DNA of 64,000 nt. Source: an uncultured Gemmiger sp. Lineage in GTDB: Bacteria; Bacillota; Clostridia; Oscillospirales; Ruminococcaceae. The stretch covers positions 17,947-81,946 of the forward strand of contig CALXHR010000007.1 in assembly GCA_944388175.1 (NCBI GenBank). The letters run 5' to 3'. The position numbers and the translations under genes are program-made. Under the pieces are notes generated by a model. It searched no databases, had not been told where the DNA came from, and worked only from the letters and a program-made list of their open reading frames with translations. Of this stretch, positions 51,039-60,483 are shown piece after piece (positions within the stretch are counted from its first letter, which is position 1; each line of letters begins with the position of its first letter).

Positions 51039-52814
51039 TTACCCCGCAAAGCGCAGCTGCGCGGGCGTGGGGTTGCGCCACAGCGTGTAGCCCGCCGGGC
51101 AGGCGATGCCGCTGGGCTGCAGCGCGGCGGTGTCCAGCGGCACGCCGTCGGCCGCCAGCACCCAATCGGCCGCCGTCAAGTCGGCATAGGGGCGGCCGGG
51201 GTACTCGGGGCCGGGGGTCTCGGCCGTCAAGTCCAGCACGCCGTCGTCCAGCAGGCCCCCGGCGGCCAGCGTCTCGTATTCGCACAGGTAGAGGTCGCGG
51301 TCAATGTAGGTGTCGATAAGCTGGCTGTCGCGCTCGCGCACGCCATACGGGATAAAGAGGATCTTGCCCTCGAGCGTATGCAGCGCGTCGTTCAGCGCGC
51401 TGGCCGCCTGCGCCGTCCCGGCGTCGACGCCGTAGGCCCAGTAGTTGATGCGCCACTCGCCCGCATAGCACAAAACGCACAGCGCCAGCGCGGCGCACGC
51501 CAGCGCGCGGCGCGCTTTGCGGCGCAGCAGCGCCCAGCCCAGCGCGGCGGCCCCGGCCACGATGGCCGCCCGCCACAAAAGCAGCCAGCCGTCAAACCCC
51601 AGCAGCGGCAGGCGGTCCAGCCGGTCGGCCACAAAGTCAAACCACTGCAAAAAGGTGTTGTCGCCCGCGCCGGGGCCGATATCGCGGCAGAGCACCAGGA
51701 ACCCTGCGCCCCACAGCGCCGTCAGCGCCGCCAGCAGGCGGCGGCGTGCCGGGGGCCAGGCTTCGTCCAGCGCGTCTAAGGTGACGAGCAGCAGCGGCAC
51801 CAGCAGCGGTTCCAGGTAGCGCATGTGCTGCCGGGGCGCGGGGGAACCCAGGTCCTCGCGCACCGTGATGCTCCACGCCACAACGCCGACGCCGATGCCC
51901 AGCGCCAGCAACAGCAGCAGCGGCAGCTGGGTGCGGCGCGGGTCGGCGCCGGGGCGCGGGCGGCGCAGCGCGCACAGCGGCGCCAGCACCGGGAACACCC
52001 CGAACGCCAGCAGCGTGAACAGTACGTCGCACACCAGCGCAAACGGCAAAAACGCCCACTGTTCGCCGGTCAGCCAGCCGGTCTGGTTGTAGGAGTTGCC
52101 CAGCCCCGCAAACAGCGTCAGCTTGCCCAGCGCAAAGCAGGCCGCAAAGCTGCCCAGCAGCGCGGCGACCGCGGCCAGCTCGCTGCGCCAGGCGCGGCGG
52201 TCGTTGTACACGACCCAAACGCGCAGCCCCGCCCAGGCAAGGAGGTAGTAGAGCGCGACCTCTTTGTTGAGGTAGAGCAGGTAACACCACACGCCCGCCG
52301 CCGCGCACCAGCCGATGCGCGCGCGCGGCGCGGCCTGCATGGCGCGCAGCAAAAAGTATACCTGCCAAAGCGAGAGCGGCAAGAACACCGTCTCGCTCAT
52401 AAACGTGGCGGCGGCGGCCATGGTGGGCAGCAGCGCCGTGACGCCCACCAGAAACGCCGTGCGGCGGCGGCTTTGCCCGGCCGCACGCGCCAGCGCATAC
52501 GCCGGGAACACCGCGCTGGACGCCCACGCGGCGTTCAGCCAGCCGATGGCCGTGATCTGCGCGGCGGTGGTTTTGCACGCCAGCGCCGGCAAAATGCACA
52601 GCGGGTACAGAATTTTCTGGTAGTCGCTGGGCATGTTGCGCACGCGCAGCCCGCGGCCCTGCCACAGGCTGCGGGCGATGTCGAGGTAGCGCACTTCGTC
52701 GCTGTAGACGGCCAGCTCCCGCGGGTAGGTGCTGAGCACCCCGTACACCGCCGTGCACACGGCAAACGCCAGCGCCACCCATACCCAGCCGTTGATTTTT
52801 CTGCGCGCCGCCAT
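51039..52814 (-). CDS. Multipass membrane glycosyltransferase, GT-C fold (GT39/ArnT-like)
   Basis: A 591-residue protein with about eleven to twelve membrane helices spread over residues 8-480 and a soluble C-terminal part (about 480-590). The first outer loop carries YSDEVRYLDIARSL (about residue 37), an acidic pair of the kind that is catalytic in GT-C enzymes using polyprenyl-phosphate sugars. It likely moves a sugar from a lipid carrier to a glycan or lipid at the outer face. Neighbouring GT2 and flippase genes support a surface-glycan role. I chose MAARRKING as the start, with AAAGGGGGCGG before it; an upstream in-frame ATG at 52874 overlaps promoter-like sequence. Confidence 0.85.
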   Translation of the reverse strand: MAARRKINGWVWVALAFAVCTAVYGVLSTYPRELAVYSDEVRYLDIARSLWQGRGLRVRNMPSDYQKILYPLCILPALACKTTAAQITAIGWLNAAWASSAVFPAYALARAAGQSRRRTAFLVGVTALLPTMAAAATFMSETVFLPLSLWQVYFLLRAMQAAPRARIGWCAAAGVWCYLLYLNKEVALYYLLAWAGLRVWVVYNDRRAWRSELAAVAALLGSFAACFALGKLTLFAGLGNSYNQTGWLTGEQWAFLPFALVCDVLFTLLAFGVFPVLAPLCALRRPRPGADPRRTQLPLLLLLALGIGVGVVAWSITVREDLGSPAPRQHMRYLEPLLVPLLLVTLDALDEAWPPARRRLLAALTALWGAGFLVLCRDIGPGAGDNTFLQWFDFVADRLDRLPLLGFDGWLLLWRAAIVAGAAALGWALLRRKARRALACAALALCVLCYAGEWRINYWAYGVDAGTAQAASALNDALHTLEGKILFIPYGVRERDSQLIDTYIDRDLYLCEYETLAAGGLLDDGVLDLTAETPGPEYPGRPYADLTAADWVLAADGVPLDTAALQPSGIACPAGYTLWRNPTPAQLRFAG

Positions 52815-52925
52815 GCGCCCGCCCCCTTTGGTTTTTCTGCCCCTTATTATACGGCAAAGGGCGGCGGGGTGCAAATGCCGGCGCAGTTTTTACAAAATTT
52901 TCGTGACAAGGCGGGGGGTGTTGTG

Positions 52926-52931
52926 GTATAC
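52926..52931 (+). promoter_or_regulatory. -10 element of the secreted/membrane protein gene at 53 kb
   Basis: TTGTGGTATACTGG contains an extended TATACT box. GTGACA 18 bases upstream is a weak -35. The TTGTGGTATA(A/C)T wording also occurs before the surface protein (11.7 kb), at 21.45 kb and at 61.9 kb. Confidence 0.5.
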
Positions 52932-52965
52932 TGGTACGGTTTAAAGGTTACAAAACGGAAACACT

Positions 52966-54162
52966 TTGTGGAGGTGTTTGACCACGGAATCCCGATCACA
53001 CCGCCGCGGGCGGCTGTTGTGGCTGCTGGGGCTGGTGCTGGCGCTGCTGGTATGGGCCGCGCCCCGCGCCGCTGCCGACGCCTACGACGATACGCTGGAC
53101 CGTCTGGCCCGCCTGCAGGACCTGGCCGAAAGCTACGCCGCCGAAAACGGCGGCGACCCCATTGTGCTGACGCTGTCCTACACCCGCACGGGGGACTACA
53201 ACACCCGCATCTGGCAGCTGACAGCCGGCGTGCGCGACCCGGAATTTGAAAACTACGTCGCCGCGCAGGACGCCGACCTGGCCGCTTTGCAGGGTATGAA
53301 CACCGTGACGCTGCCCACGGGCGAGGGCATCGACTTCGGCCACCTGCTGGCCTCGATGAACCTGGTATACAACGGCCTGCCCATTACCGGCAGCTGGGGC
53401 GGCGACTGCATGCAGCTGGCGCAGGCCTACTACGGCCAGGCCAGCGACGCCGCCGGCTACGCCGAAGCGATGCGCGCGACCTTTAATATCCCCGACGACG
53501 GTTCCACCAGCCTGTTTGGCGACCAGGACCTGCGCGCGGACCTGGATTCGGTGGTGGTGGGCTCGCAGCTGCGCGACGGCGACGACATTGCCGAAGCGCT
53601 GCGCACCTACTACGACGGCCTGACCGAGTATGACCGCGCCTACCGCTTTATTGCGCTGAGTTTTGGCACGGTAGATACCTCCGGCAGCGGCTTTGCCGAC
53701 ACGCTGTACAACGCGATGCTGCAGGACACCGGCATGCAGCTGCTGTTTTACATGAACAACATGTGGGCGCTGGACGGCTGGACGCTGGACGAAAACTACG
53801 CCCCCGCCGTGCGCGGCGCGTCGGACCTGCTGGCCGAGTACCTGGCCGGCGCGGTGAACGGCGAACATGTGCGCAGCGAAAGCGAAAACAGCCTGGTGGC
53901 CATGGGCACGCAGGCGCTGGCCGACGCGCTGAACGCCCTGGGCGACAGCGACGCGGCTTCGGCCGCGCTGGAAACAGCCGGGGATGCGGCGTCCAGCACG
54001 GCGTCCAGCACCAGCGACGTGCTGTCCGGCGCGACCCAGACGCTGCAGAGCCATTTTGACGTCAAGATTTTTGAGCTGTTTTTGCTGATTCTGGCGGCCA
54101 TCGCCACCTTTTTCCTGATTATGAGCTGCGCGCTGTTTGTATCGCACCGGCGCAGGCGGTAA
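52966..54162 (+). CDS. Exported single-anchor protein of unknown function
   Basis: About 398 residues. A basic N-terminus is followed by a signal or anchor helix (about residues 17-37, RLLWLLGLVLALLVWAA, then AAADA, a possible cleavage site). The outer part is acidic and mostly helical, with IDFGHLLASMNLVYNG (about 112) and GSWGGDCMQLAQAYYG (about 133), where His, Asp and Cys stand out. A Ser/Ala/Thr-rich stalk (about 325-360) leads to a C-terminal membrane helix (about 372-393) ending in SHRRRR. I do not recognise the family. The start is uncertain: no early ATG exists; TTG 52966 or TTG 52978 near GGAGGTG are the options. Confidence 0.75.
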   Translation: MWRCLTTESRSHRRGRLLWLLGLVLALLVWAAPRAAADAYDDTLDRLARLQDLAESYAAENGGDPIVLTLSYTRTGDYNTRIWQLTAGVRDPEFENYVAAQDADLAALQGMNTVTLPTGEGIDFGHLLASMNLVYNGLPITGSWGGDCMQLAQAYYGQASDAAGYAEAMRATFNIPDDGSTSLFGDQDLRADLDSVVVGSQLRDGDDIAEALRTYYDGLTEYDRAYRFIALSFGTVDTSGSGFADTLYNAMLQDTGMQLLFYMNNMWALDGWTLDENYAPAVRGASDLLAEYLAGAVNGEHVRSESENSLVAMGTQALADALNALGDSDAASAALETAGDAASSTASSTSDVLSGATQTLQSHFDVKIFELFLLILAAIATFFLIMSCALFVSHRRRR

Positions 54163-54286
54163 AACGGGCCCCGGCCCCGGGCAGCCCCGACGCTATCGTG
54201 AGAATGCTGCCCAACAAAAAACCGCCGCCGGGCTGCCCCCGGTGGCATTGCCATTGCTCCAACCGTATTTTCATCCCAAAAGAACA

Positions 54287-54322
54287 GCCGCCGGGCTTTG
54301 CCCGGCGGCTGCTTTTCTTTGG
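54287..54322. terminator. Bidirectional terminator before pepP
   Basis: ACAGCCGCCGGGC, loop TTT, GCCCGGCGGCTGCTTTTC: an 11-bp stem with T-tract on the plus strand and TTCTTTT on the minus strand, between convergent genes. Confidence 0.88.
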
Positions 54323-54338
54323 TAAGGCGGGGGTGCGT

Positions 54339-56126
54339 TTACCGGCCCAGCGGCGCGCACTTGGCGGCCAGCCAGGCTTTTTCCTCGTCGTTCAGGCGGG
54401 GAGCCAGCGTCTTGTACACCTCGGCGTGGTAGGCGTTGAGCCAGTCCAGCTGCACGCGGGAAAGCTCGTCCACCAGCACCGGCGCGGTGTCGATGGGCAC
54501 CACCGTCAGCGGGCGGAAGCCCAGCCAGCGGCCGTACTGGTTCTCGCCCAGGTCGACGCATTCGAGCTCGTTCTCGATGCGGATGCCGACGGTGTCGGTC
54601 TCGTAGATGCCGGGCTCGTCGGTGATGGTCATGCCGGGGCGGAACATGATCTCATTGCGCGGGCGCAGGCTCTGCGGGCCTTCGTGCACGCCGGAGATAA
54701 AGCCCACGCCGTGGCCGGTGCCACAGCGGTAGTTGATCTTGTGCGCCCACACCGGGCCGCGGGCGAAGGTATCCAGCGCAAAGCCGGTGCAGTAGTCCAA
54801 AAAGACGGCGCGCGCCATGTCGATGTGGCTTTGCAGCACCCAGGTGTACCAGCGGCGCTCGTCGTCGGTCAGCGGGCCGACGGGGTAGGTGCGGGTGATA
54901 TCGGTGGTGCCGCAGTCGTACTGGCCGCCGTTGTCCACCAGCAAAAAGCCGCGGCGCTCAATGACGCTGTCGGTGTCGTCCCCGGCATGGTAGTGCATCA
55001 TGGCGGCGTTGGGGCCCCAGGCCGCAATGGCGGGGAAACTGTCGTCAAAATAGCCGGGCTGCTCGGCGCGGCGCGCTTGCAGCATGCCCTCAATGTCGGT
55101 CTCGTGCAGCGTCCGGCCGGCGGCCAGCGCTTTCTCCAGGTCCATCTCAAAGCGGACCAGCGCCACGCCGTCGCGGATATGGCATTCGCGGATGTTCTGC
55201 AACTCGACCTCGTTCTTGACGCCCTTGCGCGCAAAAATCGGGTCGGCCCCGGGCAGCGTCTTGTGGGCGCACAGCGCGGTGTACAGGTCGTAGTTGGTGG
55301 CGGCTTCGTCCACCAGGAACACCTCGTCGGCGGGCAGCGCGGCCACGGCGGCGTTCAGCTCGCCGTAGGGGCGCACCGTCACGCCGTTTTCGGCCAGCGT
55401 GGCGGCGTCGGCGTCGTTCAGGCGGCCGGGGGCCAAAAACAGCGTGCAGGCGCTGCGCGTGACGAGCGCGAACGCCACGGCCAGCGGCGTGTTGGGGATA
55501 TCCCGCGCGCGCAGGTTGCACAGCCAGCCCACACAGTCCAGCCCGGTCACGGCCAGCGCGGTGGCCCCGGCTTCGGCCAGGTCGGCGCGCACCATCCCGA
55601 TGCGCTGGGCCGCCGTGGCGCCGGTCTGGGCGGGCGTCAGCAGCCAGCAGGCGGTATCGGGCAGAGCCGGGCGCTCGCCGGAAGCATCCCAGATCGGCCC
55701 CGCGACGTCACAGCTTTTCAGCGCCGCGCCGTTTTTGGCCAGCGTTTCAGCGTAGGCGCGCGCGGTCTTGGCCGGCACGCAGGCGCCGTCCAGCAGCAGC
55801 GTCTGGCCCGCGGTCAGGTGCGCGGCCAGGTACTCGGCCACGGTGGGCACCCCGGCCGAGCCGTCGTGCATGCACTCGATCTCGGTGCCGGCCAGCTGGC
55901 GGTCGGCCTGGACGTAAAAGCGGCCGTCGCACCACAGGGCCGAGCCCGCGCCGGTGACGACGAGGGTGGCGTTTTCGCCCGTAAAGCCGGAAAACCACGG
56001 CAGGGCGTTATAGTGGTCGGGCAGATATTCGCTGCAATGCGGGTCGCTGGTCATCAGCAGCACGGCGTCGCCGCCGGCGGCTTTGGCCGCGGCGCGCAGC
56101 GCAGCGATTTTTTCGTTGGTAGTCAA
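54339..56126 (-). CDS. Xaa-Pro aminopeptidase (aminopeptidase P family, M24B)
   Basis: A 595-residue enzyme with two N-terminal creatinase-like domains (about 1-300) and a C-terminal pita-bread peptidase domain. Metal ligands are visible: Asp in LLVDNGGQYDCGTTDITR (about 402 and 413), His in GTGHGVGFISGVHEGPQ (about 477), and Glu in TDEPGIYE and RIENELECV (about 510 and 523). It removes N-terminal residues in front of proline in cytoplasmic peptides. The length matches the long eukaryote-like AMPP form common in gut Firmicutes. The start codon is TTG, 11 bases after AAGGAGG. It is separate from the glycan genes by a small gap. Confidence 0.94.
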   Translation of the reverse strand: MTTNEKIAALRAAAKAAGGDAVLLMTSDPHCSEYLPDHYNALPWFSGFTGENATLVVTGAGSALWCDGRFYVQADRQLAGTEIECMHDGSAGVPTVAEYLAAHLTAGQTLLLDGACVPAKTARAYAETLAKNGAALKSCDVAGPIWDASGERPALPDTACWLLTPAQTGATAAQRIGMVRADLAEAGATALAVTGLDCVGWLCNLRARDIPNTPLAVAFALVTRSACTLFLAPGRLNDADAATLAENGVTVRPYGELNAAVAALPADEVFLVDEAATNYDLYTALCAHKTLPGADPIFARKGVKNEVELQNIRECHIRDGVALVRFEMDLEKALAAGRTLHETDIEGMLQARRAEQPGYFDDSFPAIAAWGPNAAMMHYHAGDDTDSVIERRGFLLVDNGGQYDCGTTDITRTYPVGPLTDDERRWYTWVLQSHIDMARAVFLDYCTGFALDTFARGPVWAHKINYRCGTGHGVGFISGVHEGPQSLRPRNEIMFRPGMTITDEPGIYETDTVGIRIENELECVDLGENQYGRWLGFRPLTVVPIDTAPVLVDELSRVQLDWLNAYHAEVYKTLAPRLNDEEKAWLAAKCAPLGR

Positions 56127-56209
56127 GGGAAACCCCCTCCTTTTTAAACAGTTCTCACGGCTTTATCATAGCACGTTCTGGCAAAAGGTCAAGGCGCGCC
56201 GGGGGCGGT

Positions 56210-57745
56210 TCAGCGCGCGCGCCGCCCCAGCAGGCTTTTGCCCCGCTGCACCACGCGCGCAAAGGCCGCGCTTTTGCCAAACACCAGCAGCAGGATGGCG
56301 TTGCACACGCAGACGCTTACCACCGCCTGCAGCACCAGGCCCGCCACGCCCGGCGCTGCCACAACCCGCAGCGCCGCCCGGCAGGCCAGCACGCACACGC
56401 CCAGCAGCGCCAGCGAAGCCGCATACCGCGCCGCATAGCGCCAGAACGGCTTTTGCAGCAGGCGGCTGTAGACGATGTAGCCTTCCACCGTTTCGCTGAT
56501 GAGCAGCCGGGTGATGACGGTGGCGATGTACACGCCGAACAGCCCGATCTTGAGCGCCAGCACGACGGACAGCGCCACGTTGGCGATGCCGGAGAGGAAG
56601 TACGGGTATTTCATCTCGTCAAACAGCCCGCAGGTGACGCGGAACGTGTAGACGGGGAAGTTCATGCCGCTGACATAGGCGATGAGCACCAGCGCCACCA
56701 CGATGCTGGTCTGCGTCTGGTAGGCCGTGCCGACCCACAACTCCACAAAGGGGTTCAGCAGCACGATCAGGCAGGTGCAGCACAGGCAGAAAATCCAGTA
56801 GACGATCAGGTACAGTTCCTCAAAAATGGCGCGCCGTTTTTCCAGGCTGGAATTGACGTTGAAATTGCCCATGCTGCCGGTAATGCCCGACAGCGTGCCC
56901 CACAAAATGCTGGAGACCGAGTTGATGACCAGCGTGTAGTTGGACACGATGCCCACTGAGGTCAGGCCCAGGATTTTGGCGATGACGATGTTGTCCGACC
57001 CGTTGCTGACGATGCCGGCGATCTTGGACAGCGCCAGCGCCTTGACGTCGCGGAAGATGCGGGCCTGTTCCGCGGGGGGCAGTTTTTCCCGCGCGGCGTC
57101 CTCCCGCAGCCAGGGGTAGGCTTTTTTGACGTACAGGCTCACCAGCACGTTGGTGCCCAGCGTGCAGGCCGCCTGCACCAGCAAAAAGCCGTAGTAGGAG
57201 CCAAACCCCGCCAGCACCGCCATCTGCAGCAGCAGCTGGGCAGCCTTGACGCCCTGCTGGATATACAGCACGACGTATTTTTTCTGATCTACCAGCAGGA
57301 TGGACTGCTTGTACGCCAGCAGGTAGGAACAGACGTTGTTGAACAGGAACAGCCAGAAAATCAGCTGGAAATTTTCGGGGATCTCCGGTTTTTCCGCCAC
57401 CAGATAGTCCAGAAAAAACGAGAGCGTGACCCCCACGACGGTGACCAGCAGCGCAATGCCGCGGTACGCCGTGCGGTACAGCCGCAGCAGCTGGCACAGT
57501 TTGGCGCGGTCGCCGGTTTTGGCGGGCTGGTACATCGCAAAGGAGAGCGCTTCCCCAATGCCGAGTTCCGCAAACGAAAGCACGGTCAGGATGTTGCTGA
57601 ACAGCCCGTTGATGCCCAGGTACTCGCTGCTGAGCACCTGCACAAAGACGCTGCGGGAAACAAAGCTCAACAGCAGCGCAAACCCCTGGCAGGCAAAGCC
57701 GGCCGCCACGTTGCGGGCGCTGTTTCTGGTTCTGGAATCGCTCAT
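56210..57745 (-). CDS. Polysaccharide/oligosaccharide flippase (Wzx-like, MOP superfamily)
   Basis: A 511-residue membrane protein with about 12-14 helices. The N-terminal VFVQVLSSEYLGINGLFSNILTVLSFAELGIGEAL block is typical of the MOP polysaccharide flippase family in Firmicutes. A central cytoplasmic loop precedes SKIAGIVSNGSDNIVIAKILGL. It should move lipid-linked sugar repeats across the membrane. The start is ATG 57745 behind GGAGAGG. The gene overlaps the upstream GT2 gene by 4 bases (ATGA), so sugar addition and export are probably coupled. Confidence 0.92.
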   Translation of the reverse strand: MSDSRTRNSARNVAAGFACQGFALLLSFVSRSVFVQVLSSEYLGINGLFSNILTVLSFAELGIGEALSFAMYQPAKTGDRAKLCQLLRLYRTAYRGIALLVTVVGVTLSFFLDYLVAEKPEIPENFQLIFWLFLFNNVCSYLLAYKQSILLVDQKKYVVLYIQQGVKAAQLLLQMAVLAGFGSYYGFLLVQAACTLGTNVLVSLYVKKAYPWLREDAAREKLPPAEQARIFRDVKALALSKIAGIVSNGSDNIVIAKILGLTSVGIVSNYTLVINSVSSILWGTLSGITGSMGNFNVNSSLEKRRAIFEELYLIVYWIFCLCCTCLIVLLNPFVELWVGTAYQTQTSIVVALVLIAYVSGMNFPVYTFRVTCGLFDEMKYPYFLSGIANVALSVVLALKIGLFGVYIATVITRLLISETVEGYIVYSRLLQKPFWRYAARYAASLALLGVCVLACRAALRVVAAPGVAGLVLQAVVSVCVCNAILLLVFGKSAAFARVVQRGKSLLGRRAR

Positions 57746-58737
57746 GGTGTCCTCTCCGTCCGGCTGCGGCGGGCGCGCCACAGGGCAATGCGGCGGTACA
57801 ACACCGGCGCCCTGTAATACAGCCCCAGCAGCAGTTTTCTGCGCGCGGGCAGGCTTTGGACCGCCCGGTAGGTGCGGCGATGGTCGGCCAGCATCTGCCG
57901 CGCCTGCGCCACACGCGCGGGGTCGACCTCCTGCGGGCTGACCAGCGCGCTGTTGTGCGCCAGCAGCGCCGCGCTCAGGCATTTGGCCAGGCAGGTGTCG
58001 GCGGCTTCGGGGCAGTGCGCGCGGGCATAGTCGTAATGCAGGCAGAACGCCCGGAAAATATCGCCGTATTTGCGGGGGTTATGCGCCCAGGAGGTACTCT
58101 CGGGGTTCATGCGGTAGTGGTAGAACGGCGCGGCCAAAAAACCCACCTCGCCCGCCGCGTGCAAAAACGGCTGCCAGGACATGGCCAGGTCCTCGTACTT
58201 CATCCCGGTGGGAAAGCGCACGGTTTCCCAGCAGCGGCGTCTGTACAGCGCTTTCCAGGGCTGGCCGCCGATCTCGTCCTTGAGCACGCGGACCATCACC
58301 TCCCGCGCCGGCTTGACGGTGCGGTCGGGGTATTCCAGAAAGCGGATTTCGCGGTCGTCGTGTTCGCGCTCGATGCGGGCCGTGCAGTACACGACGTCCA
58401 GGTCCTTTTCGGCGGCGAACGCCAGCATCGTCTCATACATCTGTGGTTCAATCCAGTCGTCGCTGTCCACAAAGGCGACCCAGGCCCCCGTGCAGCGGTC
58501 CAGCGCGGCGTTGCGCGCCGCGCCCTGGCCCTGGTTGGGCTGGTGCAGCACCCGGATGCGCGGGTCTTTTTGGGCCCAGGCGTCGCACAGGGCGGGGCAG
58601 TCGTCGGGCGAGCCGTCGTCCACCAGCCAGATTTCGAGGTCCGCGCAGGTCTGGGCGCACACCGACTGCACGCACTGCGCCAGGTACGCCTGCGCGCGGT
58701 ATACCGGGATGATGACGGAAATGGTCGCGTTGCGCAT
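57742..58737 (-). CDS. Glycosyltransferase family 2
   Basis: A 331-residue GT-A enzyme. The N-terminus ATISVIIPVYRAQAYLAQC is the standard GT2 opening. LEIWLVDDGSPDDCP (about 34), NQGQGAARNAALD (about 70) and the metal-binding DSDDW (about 90) follow. GMKYEDLAMSW (about 190) resembles the ED catalytic motif. It transfers an activated sugar to a cell-surface glycan intermediate; donor and acceptor are unknown. The chosen ATG (58737) follows AAAGGGG; a longer frame upstream is not supported. It is coupled to the flippase gene. Confidence 0.93.
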   Translation of the reverse strand: MRNATISVIIPVYRAQAYLAQCVQSVCAQTCADLEIWLVDDGSPDDCPALCDAWAQKDPRIRVLHQPNQGQGAARNAALDRCTGAWVAFVDSDDWIEPQMYETMLAFAAEKDLDVVYCTARIEREHDDREIRFLEYPDRTVKPAREVMVRVLKDEIGGQPWKALYRRRCWETVRFPTGMKYEDLAMSWQPFLHAAGEVGFLAAPFYHYRMNPESTSWAHNPRKYGDIFRAFCLHYDYARAHCPEAADTCLAKCLSAALLAHNSALVSPQEVDPARVAQARQMLADHRRTYRAVQSLPARRKLLLGLYYRAPVLYRRIALWRARRSRTERTP

Positions 58738-58841
58738 GGGTCGTAGTCCCCTTTCCCGGCCGCGGCGGGCCGTGCCCCAAAATACACTACCGGAATTATA
58801 ACACCCCTGCGCCCCAAACACAACCGCCGCCCCGTGGCGCA

Positions 58842-58872
58842 AAACAGCGCCCCGCCGGCGTGCGGCGGGGCG
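58842..58872 (-). terminator. Terminator after the second GT2 gene
   Basis: On the minus strand GCGCCCCGCCG and CGGCGGGGCGC pair around a short loop, followed by TGTTTTG. Confidence 0.85.
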
Positions 58873-58888
58873 CGGGGGCGTGCGGCGC

Positions 58889-59647
58889 TTACGGGGTCTG
58901 CGCCGGCACGTTGTCGTAATAATGCAGGATTTTCAGGCGGTAGAACACGGCCAGCGTGTCCCACACCATGCGGAAAATATCCCCCCAGTGGATGCGCCCG
59001 TTGGCGACGCGCTGGAACACCAGGTCGATGGGGGCCGAGGCGATCTTGCCGCCGTCCTTGTGGATCAGCGCCAGCACCTCGATATCAAACGCATAGCGCT
59101 TGACCAGCACCCGCTGCATCACGGGGCGGATGGTCTGCGCCCGGAACAGTTTCAGCCCGGTCTGGGTGTCGCGGGTATCCAGGTGGAACAGCACGCGCAG
59201 CAGCAGGTAATAACCGAAACTGTACACCCGCCGCACCCACGGGTAATCCACGTGGGAGTCGGGGTGCAGCTTGCTGCCGATGACGGCGTCGGCCCCCTCG
59301 CGCTGCAAAATGTCAATGAACCGGTCCAGCTGGGCCGGCGCAAGGTCCAGGTCCGCGTCGCAGAACGCGATGTAGTCGCCGCTGGCCGCGCCGGTGCCCA
59401 CGCGCAGCGCGTTGCCCTTGCCCTCGTTCTGTTCGCAGTTCACCGGCACAATGCGCGCGTCCTGCGCGGCGGCGCGGCAGATTTCCTGCCAGGTTTCGTC
59501 GCTGCTGCCATCGTTGACCGCCACCAGTTCCACCTGCTGCGCCAGCGGCTCGGTCTGGGCCAGCGCCGTGTGCAGGTTGTCAAAGATGCGTTGCCCCTCG
59601 TTGTACGCGGGCATCACCAGCGAGAGTTTTCCTTGTAAATATGCCAT
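58889..59647 (-). CDS. Glycosyltransferase family 2, dolichyl/polyprenyl-phosphate sugar synthase-like
   Basis: A 252-residue GT2 enzyme without the C-terminal membrane helices of longer forms. Motifs are LSLVMPAYNEGQRIFDNL, AVNDGSSDETW (about 44), NEGKGNALRVG (about 74), the metal-binding FCDADLDL (about 93) and DTQTGLKLFRAQ (about 158). This combination is that of enzymes that make polyprenyl-phosphate-linked sugars, the donors used by GT-C enzymes such as the one at 51-52.8 kb. A good minus-strand promoter (TTTACA-17-TATACT) precedes it. Confidence 0.92.
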   Translation of the reverse strand: MAYLQGKLSLVMPAYNEGQRIFDNLHTALAQTEPLAQQVELVAVNDGSSDETWQEICRAAAQDARIVPVNCEQNEGKGNALRVGTGAASGDYIAFCDADLDLAPAQLDRFIDILQREGADAVIGSKLHPDSHVDYPWVRRVYSFGYYLLLRVLFHLDTRDTQTGLKLFRAQTIRPVMQRVLVKRYAFDIEVLALIHKDGGKIASAPIDLVFQRVANGRIHWGDIFRMVWDTLAVFYRLKILHYYDNVPAQTP

Positions 59648-59710
59648 GGGTCGTCCTTTGCTTTGCGGCCGGCCGTTGCTTTGCCCCGCGGGGCGCCGGC
59701 TCCGCTTTCC

Positions 59711-59739
59711 AGTATAGCACCCGGCCGCCGCTTTGTAAA
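59711..59739 (-). promoter_or_regulatory. Promoter of the polyprenyl-sugar GT2 gene
   Basis: On the minus strand TTTACA, 17 bases, TATACT. It lies just behind the araD gene and about 65 bases before the GT2 start. Confidence 0.78.
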
Positions 59740-59759
59740 CCGGCGGCGCAGCGCGCTTT

Positions 59760-60455
59760 TCAGCCCTGGCCGTAGTAGGCGCCGGGGCCGTGTTTGCGGT
59801 GGTAGTGCTTGTCCTGCAGCGCCTGCGGCGCGGCGGGGGCGGCGGGGTCCAGCTGGTAGGTCAGCAGCGCCAGGCGGGCGACTTCTTCCAGCACCGAGGC
59901 GTGGTACACCGCCTGCGCCGCGTCGTCGCCCCAGGCAAACGGGCCGTGGCTGCGGCACAGGCAGCCGGGCACCGCCGCCGGGTCCAGCGCGCGGGCGGCA
60001 AAGGTTTCCACAATGGCTTTGCCGGTGTTGCCCTCGTAGTCCTCGTCCAGTTCCTGCGGCGTCAGCCAGCGCACGCAGGGCACCGGGCCGTAAAAGGTAT
60101 CGGCGTGGGTGGTGCCGTAGCAGGGCACTTCCCGCCCGGCCTGCGCCCAGGCCGTGGCGTAGGGGCTGTGGGTGTGCACGACGCCCCCGACCTCCGGGAA
60201 CGCGCGGTACAGCGCCAGATGGGTGCGCGTATCGCTGGAGGGGCGCAGCGTCCCCTCCACCTGGTTGCCGTCCAGGTCGACGACGACGAGCTGGTCCGGC
60301 GTCAGTTCGTCATACGAGACGCCCGACGGTTTGATGACCACCAGCCCCTGCGCGCGGTCGATGCCCGACGCATTGCCCCAGGTATGGAGCGCCAGCCCCA
60401 GGCGGGGCAGTTCACAGTTTGCCGCCCATACCTGGCGGCGCAGTTCTTCCAACAT
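59760..60455 (-). CDS. araD: L-ribulose-5-phosphate 4-epimerase
   Basis: A 231-residue class II aldolase/epimerase, the standard AraD size. Substrate and metal motifs are TWGNASGIDRAQGLVVIKPSG (about 25), VVHTHSPYATAWAQAG with the two zinc His (about 92), YGTTHADTFYGPVPC (about 113) and SHGPFAWG (about 168). The ending KHYHRKHGPGAYYGQ is the AraD C-terminus. It converts L-ribulose 5-phosphate to D-xylulose 5-phosphate, the phosphoketolase substrate. It is 17 kb away from the other pentose genes in this window. The ATG follows CAGGAGG. Confidence 0.96.
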   Translation of the reverse strand: MLEELRRQVWAANCELPRLGLALHTWGNASGIDRAQGLVVIKPSGVSYDELTPDQLVVVDLDGNQVEGTLRPSSDTRTHLALYRAFPEVGGVVHTHSPYATAWAQAGREVPCYGTTHADTFYGPVPCVRWLTPQELDEDYEGNTGKAIVETFAARALDPAAVPGCLCRSHGPFAWGDDAAQAVYHASVLEEVARLALLTYQLDPAAPAAPQALQDKHYHRKHGPGAYYGQG

Positions 60456-60483
60456 CGTCCGATTCCTCCTGTTTTTTACAGTG

